A stretch of DNA of 64,000 bases from Chloroflexota bacterium (GTDB taxonomy: Bacteria; Chloroflexota; UBA6077; JACCZL01): assembly GCA_020845495.1 (NCBI GenBank), contig JADLFM010000100.1, positions 1 through 64,000 on the forward strand. Reading direction: 5' to 3'. Below are positions 53,634 through 61,726 of the stretch, piece by piece (within the stretch, counting starts at the first letter, position 1; every line of letters starts with the position of its first letter). The notes beneath the pieces were generated by a model. The model worked only from the letters and a program-made list of their open reading frames with translations. It had not been told where the DNA came from and made no database searches. The position numbers and the translations under genes are program-made.

Positions 53634-54548
53634 CTACTGGCTACCGGCGGCGATGGGCAGGTCGGAGCGGCCGCCCCATTCTTCCCACGAGCCATCGTAC
53701 ACCTGGACGTTCGAGTAGCCGAGCATCTCCAGCACCAGCGCCGTGTGGGCTGCACGCACAGCCCCCTGGCAGTAGGTGATGACCCGCTTGTCGGGGGTGA
53801 CGCCGGCTGCGTCAAGCTCCGCCGCAAGCTCCTGGGCCGGGCGGAAGGAGCGGTCGCCGTTCCAGTCGAGCATGTCCTGCCAGAACACCCACACGGCACC
53901 GGGTACACGGCCGCCGCGCGCCGCCCGGACCTCTTCGCCGGTGTACTCACTCTCGCGCCGGACGTCCACGACGACGACGTTCGGATCCTGGCCGGCTGCC
54001 AGCACCTGCTCGGCGGTTACCAGGAAGTCGGGGGGGCCTTCGCGAGGAGTGAAGGTCGCGGTACGCGGCGCGGCCGGAGCGGTCGTGAGCGGCCGCCCCT
54101 CCTGCTCCCACCTGGTGATGCCGCCCTCGAGGATGCGGATGTTGGTGTGGCCGTGCGCACGCAGCACGAGCCAGAGGCGCGCGGCGTGGTGCCCGCCCTC
54201 CTCGTCGTACGCGACGACGAGCGTATCGTCGCCGATGCCGTGCGCTTCCATGACGCGCTTGACCTGGGGGCCGCGTGCGACTTTGAAGGCGATCGGGTGG
54301 TCTTTGGTGGCGAGTTCGGTGTTCCAGTCGAGGTAGATCGCGCCGGGAATGTGGCCCTTGGCGTACTCGTCCCGGCCGATGCGCCCATCGAAGTAGAACC
54401 GACAGTCGACGATCCGCACGTTCGGGTCGCCGAGGTGGTCGGCCAGCCAGTCGGTGCTGACCAGGAAGGGTTCACGGTTCAGGCTGGGGCTCGAGTCGGG
54501 GGCTGGGCTGGCCGGCTGCTGCCCGGCGCCGCTGGTGGCCTCGCTCAT
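53634..54548 (-). CDS. Two-domain sulfurtransferase (rhodanese / 3-mercaptopyruvate type)
   Basis: 304 residues with two rhodanese folds. The first is inactive-looking: VSTDWLADHLGDPNVRIVDC... with LVVAYDEEGGHHAARL replacing a Cys loop. The second has the catalytic loop ITYCQGAVRAAHTAL with the persulfide Cys near residue 267. It moves sulfur from thiosulfate or mercaptopyruvate to a thiol acceptor. The start at 54548 has AGAGGA upstream; a 37-codon upstream extension is rejected. It is next to the 245-bp repeat. Confidence 0.88.
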   Translation of the reverse strand: MSEATSGAGQQPASPAPDSSPSLNREPFLVSTDWLADHLGDPNVRIVDCRFYFDGRIGRDEYAKGHIPGAIYLDWNTELATKDHPIAFKVARGPQVKRVMEAHGIGDDTLVVAYDEEGGHHAARLWLVLRAHGHTNIRILEGGITRWEQEGRPLTTAPAAPRTATFTPREGPPDFLVTAEQVLAAGQDPNVVVVDVRRESEYTGEEVRAARGGRVPGAVWVFWQDMLDWNGDRSFRPAQELAAELDAAGVTPDKRVITYCQGAVRAAHTALVLEMLGYSNVQVYDGSWEEWGGRSDLPIAAGSQ

Positions 54549-54670
54549 CGTCGTCGTCCTCTCGAGCGTCGTGACCGACGCGGGTGGCGGCGCCTGTGCG
54601 ACGCTGATGCCGCCTCGGACGCTCGGAGCAACCGTATCGCGTTCGGCTCCGCCGAGCAAACCATCTGCTT

Positions 54671-54915
54671 GCTCCTGATGGCGACTGAGGCGCAGCGTCC
54701 GCGCTACCGTGCCCCGGCCGTGCTTCTCCCCTTCAGTCCTACGCTCCAGGTAGCGGGATCGTGACCTCGAGGTTTTGCTGGGCCTCGATCTGCCACTCGG
54801 CGACCTGCCGGCACGTCGTCCACCAGACCCCTGGCTCGGCGCGGATCGCCCGAATGAGCCGCTCCAGCCCGTCTAGCCGCCCGGCCCGACCGCTGATCCA
54901 CGGGTGCATCGTCAG
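54671..54915. repeat. 245-bp direct repeat, copy A
   Basis: Aligns without gaps to 55819-56063 with 11 mismatches (about 95.5 percent identity). The copies lie 1148 bp apart and enclose the antitoxin, MazF and a third small gene. Copy A contains the last 59 codons of a polysaccharide deacetylase gene, see the pseudogene entry. Confidence 0.97.
54739..54915 (-). pseudogene. 3' fragment of a polysaccharide deacetylase gene
   Basis: The minus strand of copy A reads HPWISGRAGRLDGLERLIRA and continues open to a stop equivalent to that of the full gene at 55887. Only two conservative amino acid changes are seen near the end (T to A, V to I). It has no start codon, because the sequence leaves homology at 54915. 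It is a 5'-truncated gene remnant, not a functional gene. Confidence 0.9.
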
Positions 54916-54988
54916 TCAGTCTCCTCAGGTTCGCGAGCCCCGCTCACATCACCCCTCGTCGGTTACAGTGATGGAGCGAGGGATCGTC

Positions 54989-55213
54989 ATGCCACGACAA
55001 CTTCTGATCACCCTGCCCGATGATGTCTACGAAGAACTACGGCGACGTGCCGGCCGCGACGATGTGAGCGGCTACATCGAGCGGCTCATTCGGCCAGAGA
55101 AGTCATCCGATCGAGATCTCGAAGAGGGGTATCGTGCCATGGCCGGCGACAAGGAGCGCGAACGCGAGGCTCTGGAGTGGATCGAGTCCGAGCCAGGTGA
55201 TGCCCTGCCGTGA
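54989..55213 (+). CDS. Antitoxin of a MazF-type toxin-antitoxin pair
   Basis: 74 residues. The amino end [36 protein letters not shown] is a ribbon-helix-helix DNA-binding motif (strand then two helices). The rest is acidic and helical ([16 protein letters not shown]), the part that would bind the toxin. A GAGGG site lies about 7 nt before the ATG at 54989. Its stop overlaps the toxin GTG as GTGA, the standard coupled layout. Confidence 0.88.
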   Translation: MPRQLLITLPDDVYEELRRRAGRDDVSGYIERLIRPEKSSDRDLEEGYRAMAGDKEREREALEWIESEPGDALP

Positions 55214-55530
55214 GGCGTGGCGAGGTGTACTGGGTCAGCTTCGATCCGGCACAAGGCGGTGAGATCCGCAAGACACGCCCGGCTGTCATTGTCAGCAACG
55301 ACGTTGCCAATCGCGTTCTGAATCGGGTCCAGGTCGTTCCGCTGACGTCCAATACCGGTCGCCTCTATCCCGCCGAGGCAATCGTCGATGTCACTGGCGT
55401 CGCGCACAAGGCGATGGCCGATCAGATCCGGACGGTAACCAAGGAGCGCCTGGGCACGTATCTCGGGACGTTGTCAGACGATGATGTAGGAGCAGTCGAG
55501 GCTGCTCTCCGACGACAGCTCGGCCTCTGA
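55210..55530 (+). CDS. MazF/PemK-family mRNA interferase toxin
   Basis: 106 residues. [20 protein letters not shown] followed by [16 protein letters not shown] and VQVVPLTSN is the MazF/PemK signature; the C-terminal [29 protein letters not shown] is also typical. MazF enzymes cleave RNA at short sequence motifs. The start is a GTG overlapping the antitoxin stop, which couples expression and favours antitoxin excess. The RNA recognition motif cannot be read from sequence. Confidence 0.93.
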   Translation: MRRGEVYWVSFDPAQGGEIRKTRPAVIVSNDVANRVLNRVQVVPLTSNTGRLYPAEAIVDVTGVAHKAMADQIRTVTKERLGTYLGTLSDDDVGAVEAALRRQLGL

Positions 55531-55542
55531 ACAACGTCGCTG

Positions 55543-55836
55543 TTGCCTTTCGGTGACGCTGCCATCAGCCAACTGGTAAGCGTAGGCCAGAGGCGTCGAG
55601 GGTCTGTTGAAGCCATAAGATACGAGCTGTGGGATACGGAGACGGGCAATTTCATAGAGGCGCTGGACAACGAGGCGGACGCTCTCCACAAGGCGCGCGA
55701 GCCGATCTCCCTCAATGCGGACGTCTACCCCGCGATGCTGACCTTGCTCGCGGTGAACGAACGCGGCGAGGGTGCCACCGTCGCGGCTGGGGGCGATCTC
55801 GGGATGCTGGTCAGGTCGGCTCCTGATCGCGACTGA
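55543..55836 (+). CDS. Small conserved-looking protein following MazF
   Basis: Up to 97 residues. The central part YELWDTETGNFIEALDNEADALHKAREPI resembles a small actinobacterial/Chloroflexota family with the pattern Y.(I/L)WD...GN....F..E.EAL...R. The last six codons lie inside direct repeat copy B (from 55819), so the repeat may have replaced the native end. The start is unclear: the first start-like codon is a TTG at 55543 with no ribosome binding site. It could be a remnant. Confidence 0.4.
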   Translation: MPFGDAAISQLVSVGQRRRGSVEAIRYELWDTETGNFIEALDNEADALHKAREPISLNADVYPAMLTLLAVNERGEGATVAAGGDLGMLVRSAPDRD

Positions 55837-56063
55837 GGCGCAGCACCCGCGCTACCGTGCCCCGGCCGCGCTTCTCCCCTTCAGTCCTACGCTCCAGGTA
55901 GCGGGACCGTGACCTCGAGGTTCTGCTGGGTCTCGATCTGCCACTCGGCAACCTGCCGGCACGTCGTCCACCAGACCCCTGGCTCGGCGCGGATCGCCCG
56001 AATGAGCCGCTCCAGCCCGTCGAGCCGCCCGGCTCGGCCGCTGATCCACGGGTGCATCGTCAG
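55819..56063. repeat. 245-bp direct repeat, copy B
   Basis: Second copy of the repeat at 54671-54915; it includes the true 3' end of the deacetylase gene (55887-56063). Confidence 0.97.
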
Positions 56064-56732
56064 CACGAAGCAGCCGTTCTCAGCGTACATCCCCCGGAAC
56101 TCCTGCTCCCAGAGGCGAATCACCCGGTCCGGCTCGGCGATCGCGTTCGTAGCCCCGTAAACATGGCGGTAGAACGGCGCGTCGTCGAGCAGCCACTGAA
56201 TCGGTACCTCGGCGAGTGGCCCGTGCGGCGTGCCCACGAAGTACGGGATGTCATCGCCCATCAGACTGCTGTCGTACAGGAACCCGGCCTCCTTCAGCAG
56301 CCCTGGCGATCGAATGTTGAGACTCCACGACGGCGAGCGGTAACCGGTCGGACGAATGCCGAGATGCTTCTCGTAGATGTCGAGTTGTTCCTCGAGGATG
56401 CGCCGCTCGGCCGCCTCGTCGAGCGTGTCCAGCGTCTCGTGGACGTTGCCGTGACAGGCCATCTCGTAGCCGGCGTCGCGGATCATCGCGACCGCTTTCG
56501 GATAGTGCTCGATGGTGAAGCCCGGCACGAAGAAGGTCGCCGGCAGCCCGTATCGCTCGAGCAGCCGCAGGATCCGCGACACACCCGTCCGCACGCCGAA
56601 GCGGCGCTCTTCCACCTGATCGAGTTGGGCAGCCGCCTCCTTCGGGTTGCGATAGACGTACCCGGACTCGGCGTCGACGTCAAACGACAGGACCACGGCG
56701 CACTGCGCGCCATTCGGCCAGCGGTACCGCAT
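55887..56732 (-). CDS. Polysaccharide deacetylase family protein
   Basis: 281 residues of the NodB-homology carbohydrate esterase 4 fold. VVLSFDVDAESGYV supplies the acidic pair and MACHGNVHETLDTLD the HxxxH-type metal site; GYRSPSWSLNIRS is the conserved R-P-P/S motif. It may act on N-acetylated sugars, though some relatives are allantoin or uracil-pathway enzymes (for example PuuE type), and HGNVHE differs from the usual HTxxH. No signal peptide is visible, so a cytosolic substrate is possible. Its 3' 177 bp are duplicated upstream. Confidence 0.85.
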   Translation of the reverse strand: MRYRWPNGAQCAVVLSFDVDAESGYVYRNPKEAAAQLDQVEERRFGVRTGVSRILRLLERYGLPATFFVPGFTIEHYPKAVAMIRDAGYEMACHGNVHETLDTLDEAAERRILEEQLDIYEKHLGIRPTGYRSPSWSLNIRSPGLLKEAGFLYDSSLMGDDIPYFVGTPHGPLAEVPIQWLLDDAPFYRHVYGATNAIAEPDRVIRLWEQEFRGMYAENGCFVLTMHPWISGRAGRLDGLERLIRAIRAEPGVWWTTCRQVAEWQIETQQNLEVTVPLPGA

Positions 56733-56757
56733 GGCTCCTCCGTGCGAGCACTCAGGT

Positions 56758-56855
56758 GTCAGGCATCAGCGGCGAGCGGACGGTAGCGAGGCAGCCCAGC
56801 ACCAGGATCGGCAGACATCCCGCGGCAGCAAGGATCCTGACCGCTGATGCCTGAC
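56758..56855. repeat. Inverted repeat pair flanking a short spacer
   Basis: GTCAGGCATCAGCGG (56758-56772) and its exact complement at 56841-56855 enclose 68 bp between two minus-strand genes. The unit GGTGTCAGGCATCAG matches the rpoB-rpoC palindrome in 13 of 15 bases; TCTCAGTCGTCAGCGG at 51390-51406 is a further partial relative. Confidence 0.8.
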
Positions 56856-56873
56856 GGCCAACCCCTCGTCCCC

Positions 56874-57488
56874 TCACGCTCGCAGCATCTCCAGCGTCTG
56901 TTCGAGCGTGCGAATTTTGCCGTACATCTTGAGCGAAACGTTCAGGCTGTACTCATGCGCCGCCTGGTTGCCGCCAAAGCAGCACTCACGCACGATCACT
57001 GCCAGCATATCCATGCTGAACGCCTCGCGGACGCTCGTCTCGACGCCGCGGTTCGTCGCGCCGCCGCCGATGACGATGGTGTCGCGGCGGAGCATGTGCA
57101 ACAACTCGGCGGCCCCCGTCCCGTAGAAGGCGCTCGGGCGGCGCTTCAAGAAAACGTAGTCCTCCGGGCGCGGTGCGATCTCGTCCGGGAACCCGGCGCC
57201 CTCGCTGCCCTCGATACAGTTCGTCAGCGACGGCACGCCGGTCTCGACACTCAGGTCGGTCGGCAACAGGACGACGTCAGCGCCGTCCGCGCGGCTCACC
57301 GGCGTGGTGTAGATGATGGGAATGCCACGCTCACGGCAGGCGCCGATGAGTGCGATCCAGGCGTCCAGCACCGGCCGCATGCGCGCGCGAGCGGCAGGAT
57401 CGTCTGGGGTGAGCAGGCGCTTGCAGACGTCGTACGCGATGAGCGCGGTCCGGGCCGGGTCGATGCGGTCATGAGGTGCCGATGCCAT
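56874..57488 (-). CDS. Isochorismatase-family hydrolase without the catalytic cysteine
   Basis: 204 residues. The Asp is in RTALIAYDVCKRLL and the Lys in YVFLKRRPSAFYGT. At the third catalytic position the protein reads GGGATNRGVETSVREA where cysteine hydrolases have TN.CVE. The Cys to Gly change occurs in true isochorismatases and in some inactive homologues. The start at 57488 (MASAPHDRIDPARTALI) is chosen; upstream frame lacks a ribosome binding site. No siderophore or phenazine genes lie nearby, so the substrate is unknown. Confidence 0.82.
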   Translation of the reverse strand: MASAPHDRIDPARTALIAYDVCKRLLTPDDPAARARMRPVLDAWIALIGACRERGIPIIYTTPVSRADGADVVLLPTDLSVETGVPSLTNCIEGSEGAGFPDEIAPRPEDYVFLKRRPSAFYGTGAAELLHMLRRDTIVIGGGATNRGVETSVREAFSMDMLAVIVRECCFGGNQAAHEYSLNVSLKMYGKIRTLEQTLEMLRA

Positions 57489-57824
57489 ACCTTCTCTCCC
57501 TACCTGACGGCATCCAACGATGGCATGCCCGGGCCGGCGCGTCAAGCCAGGGAGCCTATCCCTAACCTCCGGCCGCTGCACCGGCCTGGATAATGCGATC
57601 GTGCTCGCGGCCAGCCGTCTGCTCGGGCAATGCGGCCACTCCTGGTACACTTTCGGCCAACACGTGACGGTCGGTTGAGGGCGCAGTGTGCGCTCGGAGA
57701 CGGCCGGCATCGCTCGCGCAAGCCGTCCCGCCGGCATGTCACCCGTGCGGAGCACCACTGCATAGCATCATTGCAGAGCACTACTGCGCGTCGCCAGCCT
57801 GAGCCTCATATCTGGAGACGGTCC
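57489..57824. other. Divergent isochorismatase/PRTase intergenic gap
   Basis: About 335 bp with no gene. AGCACYACTGC occurs twice (57751 and 57777 areas). No strong promoter was identified. Confidence 0.5.
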
Positions 57825-58337
57825 GTGATTCACCTGTCCTGGGAGAACATCGAGGAGCTCGTCGCACGGCTCGTCGCCGACCTGCCACGAGACTACGATC
57901 TGCTCCTCGTCGTCACGCGCGGCGGGATGGTCCCCGCCTGCCTCATCAGCGAGCAAACAGATATCCGCAACATCGTCGCCGCGGCCGTCATGTTTTACAC
58001 CGGTGTCGGAGATACCCTGCCGGATCCGGTCTTCCTCCAGTTCCCGGCCGACCCGCTCCTCCTCGGCAAGCGCATCCTGATCGTCGACGATGTCTGGGAC
58101 ACCGGGCGGACAATCGTCGCGGTCAAGCAGCGCATCCAGGCGGCTGGCGGCCACGCCGATCTGGCGGTCCTGCATTACAAGCCGAGCCACTCGCAATTCG
58201 ACCATCGCCCCGAGTACTACGCCGAAGTCACCGACGAGTGGATCGTCTACCCCTGGGATCCGATCCGTGCCAAGACGCCGGATGGCATCGCTGCCTGGAA
58301 GCAGCACCGCGCCATGCACCAGGAATCGGCCCGCTGA
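57825..58337 (+). CDS. Phosphoribosyltransferase (GTG start)
   Basis: 170 residues. The PRPP-binding signature is ILIVDDVWDTGRT near residue 86-98, and RGGMVPACLISE marks a type I PRTase. The closest pattern is the xanthine/hypoxanthine or guanine PRTase group (HYKPSHSQFDHRPEYYAEVTDEWIVYPWD), used in purine salvage. The GTG at 57825 has GGAGA about 8 nt upstream; the longer frame upstream has poor support. Confidence 0.85.
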   Translation: MIHLSWENIEELVARLVADLPRDYDLLLVVTRGGMVPACLISEQTDIRNIVAAAVMFYTGVGDTLPDPVFLQFPADPLLLGKRILIVDDVWDTGRTIVAVKQRIQAAGGHADLAVLHYKPSHSQFDHRPEYYAEVTDEWIVYPWDPIRAKTPDGIAAWKQHRAMHQESAR

Positions 58338-58867
58338 CGCTCGGTCTCGAGCGATACGACCGTACCCTACGCACATCTCGGCGCCGCTCAGCGCCCCTTC
58401 GAGCGCGACGGGGGCGAACTTCGATACCAGTCAGGTCATTCTGGCTCGATGAAACCCGGACCAGCAGGCCGGACCGAAACGCCCTCTTCACGGTCCCATC
58501 CAGGCGCGGCCCCCAGCATGCCACGCGCCTCGGATTACCAAGGCTCGTAGCGCTGTCAGGTGAAGATCGCGTGCGCACCTTACCAGTCCACCCGATGGTA
58601 CCGAGACCAGCTTCGGCCCACTCCTCGCGACGCGTAATCCCTTCGATGCGATCGGAGCCGCGGTCGAAGCTGAGGATCTCGGTCAGCCCAGGTCGCCGCA
58701 TCCGTACCGGGTGGTAGCAATCAGCACAATCGGGTGGTGTGGTCAGGTGGAGTCGGAAGACCCCATGGTCGGAAGTGCGGGCGTTGTCGATGCCAGGGCC
58801 GTGCTGGCCGACGCGGGCATCGTGGTCGAGCGTGAGGCTGTACGCGCCGCGCCGTTGGAGCGCCGGG
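58338..58867. other. 530-bp gap, mostly without coding signal
   Basis: Between the PRTase and the end of the first FabF gene. One minus-strand segment (58605-58705) reads like the end of a PIN-domain toxin. The rest has no supported gene. Confidence 0.5.
58605..58705 (-). pseudogene. Possible remnant of a VapC-like PIN domain
   Basis: On the minus strand the sequence reads GLTEILSFDRGSDRIEGITR, which resembles the C-terminal L.S.D..FDRI.G..R motif of PIN-domain toxins. Upstream residues show no PIN active-site Asp cluster, and no antitoxin is seen. It may be a decayed gene or a chance match. Confidence 0.28.
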
Positions 58868-60115
58868 TTACCCTTCCCAGGCTTTGAAGACGGCCACGGC
58901 ATTCTGGCCGCCGAAGCCGAAGCCGTTCACGATCGCCGTGCGGATACGCTGCTCGCGGGCCGTCAGCGGCGTATAGTCCAGGTCGCACTCCGGGTCCGGC
59001 GTCTCCAGGTTAGCGGTCGGCGGGATCAGGCCACGGTCGAGGGCGAGCGTCGTGGCGACCGCCGAGATCGCCCCGGCCGCGCCCAGCAGGTGCCCCACCA
59101 TCGACTTCGGCGACGAGATCGCTAGCTTGTAGGCGTGGTCACCGAACACCTTCTTCAACGCTCGCGTCTCGGTGGCATCGTTGATCGGCGTGCTGGTGCC
59201 ATGGGCGCAGACGTAGTCGATGTCTTCGGGCGCGAGACCAGCCGCGTCGATCGCGCGTTGCATGCAGCGGGCCGCCGCCTCGCCGCTCGGCTCCGGTGCT
59301 GTCAGATGGAAGGCATCTGAGTTGTGCGCCGCGCCGGCAAGCTCGGCGTAGATTCGAGCGCGGCGAGCTCTGGCATGATCGAGCCGCTCCAGCATCAGGA
59401 TGCTCGAGCCTTCGCCGAAGACGAAACCATCGCGGTCCTTATCGAACGGACGAGAGGCCCGCTCCGGCTCGTCGTTCCGCCGCGACAGCGCACCGAGGCG
59501 CCCGAGCGAGATGAACGCGAGCGGCGACACGACTGCCTCGGTGCCGCCGGCCAGGAGGGCCTTCGCGTCGCCACGACGGAGGATGTGGAAGGCATCGACG
59601 AGCGCATAGACACCAGCCGCACAGGCCGCGATGCTCGTGACGGCTGGGCCGTTGAGGCCGAAAGCGATGGAGACCTGGCACGACGCCATGTTTGCGATCA
59701 TGATCGGCACGAACATCGGGTTCACCCGCTCGTGCCCGCGCGTCAACAGTACCTCGGTCTCGGCGTGCGTCTCGGCGACCCCGCCGCCGCCAGTCGCGAT
59801 GACCGCACCGACGTCCCAGCGGTTCTCGTCCGTGATCTCGAGCCCCGAGTCTTCGAGCGCCTGCTTACTCGCTGCCACCGCGAACTGCGAGAACCGCCCC
59901 ATCCGTCGGGCCGCCTTCGGGTCCATCCAGCGCTTCGGGTCGAAGTTCTTGACCTCGGCGGCAATCCGCACCGCCAGCGGCGAAGCGTCGAACTGGGTGA
60001 TTGGCCCGACGCCGGAGACGCCGTGGGTCAGGTTGTGCCAGAACTCGGGGACGGTGTGACCGATGGGAGTCATGGCCCCAAGCCCGGTCACCACCACGCG
60101 GTCGCCGTCGTGCAT
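58868..60115 (-). CDS. fabF: Beta-ketoacyl-ACP synthase II, copy 1
   Basis: 415 residues of a thiolase-fold condensing enzyme. The catalytic Cys is in TSIAACAAGVYALV, the His residues in CAHGTSTPINDATET and SPKSMVGHLLGAAGA, and GFGFGGQNAVAVF closes the fold. It extends acyl-ACP by two carbons with malonyl-ACP. The start at 60115 (MHDGDRVVVTGLG) has GAGGCG upstream; a 10-codon upstream ATG does not. It is downstream of a second, similar synthase, a tandem layout. Confidence 0.92.
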   Translation of the reverse strand: MHDGDRVVVTGLGAMTPIGHTVPEFWHNLTHGVSGVGPITQFDASPLAVRIAAEVKNFDPKRWMDPKAARRMGRFSQFAVAASKQALEDSGLEITDENRWDVGAVIATGGGGVAETHAETEVLLTRGHERVNPMFVPIMIANMASCQVSIAFGLNGPAVTSIAACAAGVYALVDAFHILRRGDAKALLAGGTEAVVSPLAFISLGRLGALSRRNDEPERASRPFDKDRDGFVFGEGSSILMLERLDHARARRARIYAELAGAAHNSDAFHLTAPEPSGEAAARCMQRAIDAAGLAPEDIDYVCAHGTSTPINDATETRALKKVFGDHAYKLAISSPKSMVGHLLGAAGAISAVATTLALDRGLIPPTANLETPDPECDLDYTPLTAREQRIRTAIVNGFGFGGQNAVAVFKAWEG

Positions 60116-60147
60116 GCTCGCTCGCCTCAATTCCTCGATGCTCATCA

Positions 60148-60183
60148 GATGTTCGTCAGATGATGGTCCGATGTTCGTCAGAT
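60148..60183. repeat. 14-bp direct repeat between the two fabF genes
   Basis: GATGTTCGTCAGAT at 60148-60161 and again at 60170-60183, overlapping the region where the first fabF ribosome binding site would begin. Confidence 0.7.
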
Positions 60184-60220
60184 TCTCGCGTGTGCCGTGC
60201 TCGCGCAGCGTGCCTGTGAA

Positions 60221-60300
60221 CCCCCTCCCTGGCGCGAGGGGAGAATCGGTGGTGAGGGGATTCCCTGGGCTGGGGAATGAGGGGGCGACGGCCGCGGGGT
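60221..60300. repeat. GC-rich CCCCTCCC/GGTGAGGGG repeat element
   Basis: CCCCCTCCCTGGCGCGAGGGG then GGTGGTGAGGGG, GGGCTGGGGAATGAGGGGG: the CCCTC...GAGGG class also seen near 14790, 23770, 46591 and 62986. Confidence 0.5.
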
Positions 60301-60317
60301 GAGAAGGTCTCCGCCGG

Positions 60318-61571
60318 TTACCCGCCGAACCGCCGGAGGACGATCGTCGAATTATGGCCGCCCAGCCCGAAGCTATTGCTCATGGCCGCACGGATGGGCC
60401 GCTCCCGCGCGACGTTTGGTGCATAGTCCAGATCGCATTCAGGATCCGGCGTCTCGTAGTTGATGGTCGGCGGGATGATGCCCGTCGCGATAGCCTGCAC
60501 GCTGGCGAGTGCCTCGACTGCCCCGGCTGCCCCGAAGAGGTGACCGATCATGCTCTTTGTCGAGGACACGACCAGGTCGCGGGCGTGCGCCCCGAAAACA
60601 TCTTTGATCGCCTGGGTCTCGAAGCGGTCGTTGTAGGGCGTCGAGGTGCCGTGCGCGTTGATGTAGTCGACCTCAGACGGATCGAGCCCGGCGTGTCGGC
60701 CGGCCTTCTCGATCGCCATCCGCATCACTCGGGCTGCCCCGGCCCCCTGGTCGGCCGGCTGGACCATATGGTGCGCATCGTTGCCGCTGCCGTAGCCGAC
60801 GATCTCGCAGTAGATTCTGGCTCCACGCGCCCGCGCGTGCTCCAACTCTTCAACGACCAGGATCGCGGCGCCCTCACCGATGACGAAGCCATCGCGGTCC
60901 TTGTCAAACGGGCGGCTTGCCTGCTGGGGCGCCTCGTTGCGGGTCGAGAGCGCCCGCATGTTCACGAAGCCGGCGAAGATCGGCTTCAGGATGCTGGCCT
61001 CGGTCGCGCCGGCCAGGATCACGTCGGCGTCGTCGCGGCGGATCGTCTCGAAGGCTTCGCCAACGGCATGCGTGCCAGACGCACAGGCCGACGAGACGGC
61101 CATGTTCGGCCCCTGGAGACCGAAGGCGATCGCCAGCACCCCCGACGCCGTGTCTGGCAGGAAGTACGGCAGGAACATTGGCGCTACCCGGTCGGGGCCG
61201 CGCTCCTGCATCACCTTGTCCTGTTCCAGCAGACGCGCAACGCCGCCGGCCGCCGTCCCGACAATCGCGCCGATCCGCTCGGCCTCGGCATCCGTGATCT
61301 CCAGGCCGGCATCCGCGACTGCCTCGCGGCCGGCGACGAGCGCGAACTGCACGCCGCGCTCCATCTGGCGCAGATCTTTGGGGCTCGCCGCGCCGGCGGC
61401 CGAGAAGTCCTTGACCTCCGCCGCGAATCGGACGCCAAGGTCCGAGGCATCGAAGAGGGTGAGCGGGCCGACTCCGGAGCGCCCCGCGACGAAGCCCTCC
61501 CAGGTGGCGGGAGCACTGCTGCCGAGCGGCGTGACGGCGCCCAGCCCGGTGACGACGACTCTCCTGGTCAT
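60318..61571 (-). CDS. fabF: Beta-ketoacyl-ACP synthase II, copy 2
   Basis: 417 residues with an intact triad: Cys in VSSACASGTHAVGEAF, His in NAHGTSTPYNDRFET and STKSMIGHLFGAAGAVEAL, and SFGLGGHNSTIVL at the end. It starts MTRRVVVTGLGAVTPLG. It is similar to, but clearly diverged from, the copy at 58868-60115, so the two may differ in chain-length or substrate use. It lies 155 bp after fabD in the same direction. Confidence 0.93.
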   Translation of the reverse strand: MTRRVVVTGLGAVTPLGSSAPATWEGFVAGRSGVGPLTLFDASDLGVRFAAEVKDFSAAGAASPKDLRQMERGVQFALVAGREAVADAGLEITDAEAERIGAIVGTAAGGVARLLEQDKVMQERGPDRVAPMFLPYFLPDTASGVLAIAFGLQGPNMAVSSACASGTHAVGEAFETIRRDDADVILAGATEASILKPIFAGFVNMRALSTRNEAPQQASRPFDKDRDGFVIGEGAAILVVEELEHARARGARIYCEIVGYGSGNDAHHMVQPADQGAGAARVMRMAIEKAGRHAGLDPSEVDYINAHGTSTPYNDRFETQAIKDVFGAHARDLVVSSTKSMIGHLFGAAGAVEALASVQAIATGIIPPTINYETPDPECDLDYAPNVARERPIRAAMSNSFGLGGHNSTIVLRRFGG

Positions 61572-61726
61572 GGCTGCCTCAAAACGTCCTCATACCCGGC
61601 CGCTCACGCCCGTTCGAAGGACCGGGCGTCGGCGGCGGGACATCAGTCGGAACGTGCCCGACGAGCGTGGTCCGACACGGCGGAGATGCAGGTACCGGTG
61701 ACACGGGCACGGAGGAACGGTCGCCG

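Noticed and set aside
54671..56063. 245-bp repeats as terminal repeats of an insertion sequence
   Set aside because: The repeats are direct copies of a gene 3' end, not inverted, and no transposase lies between them.
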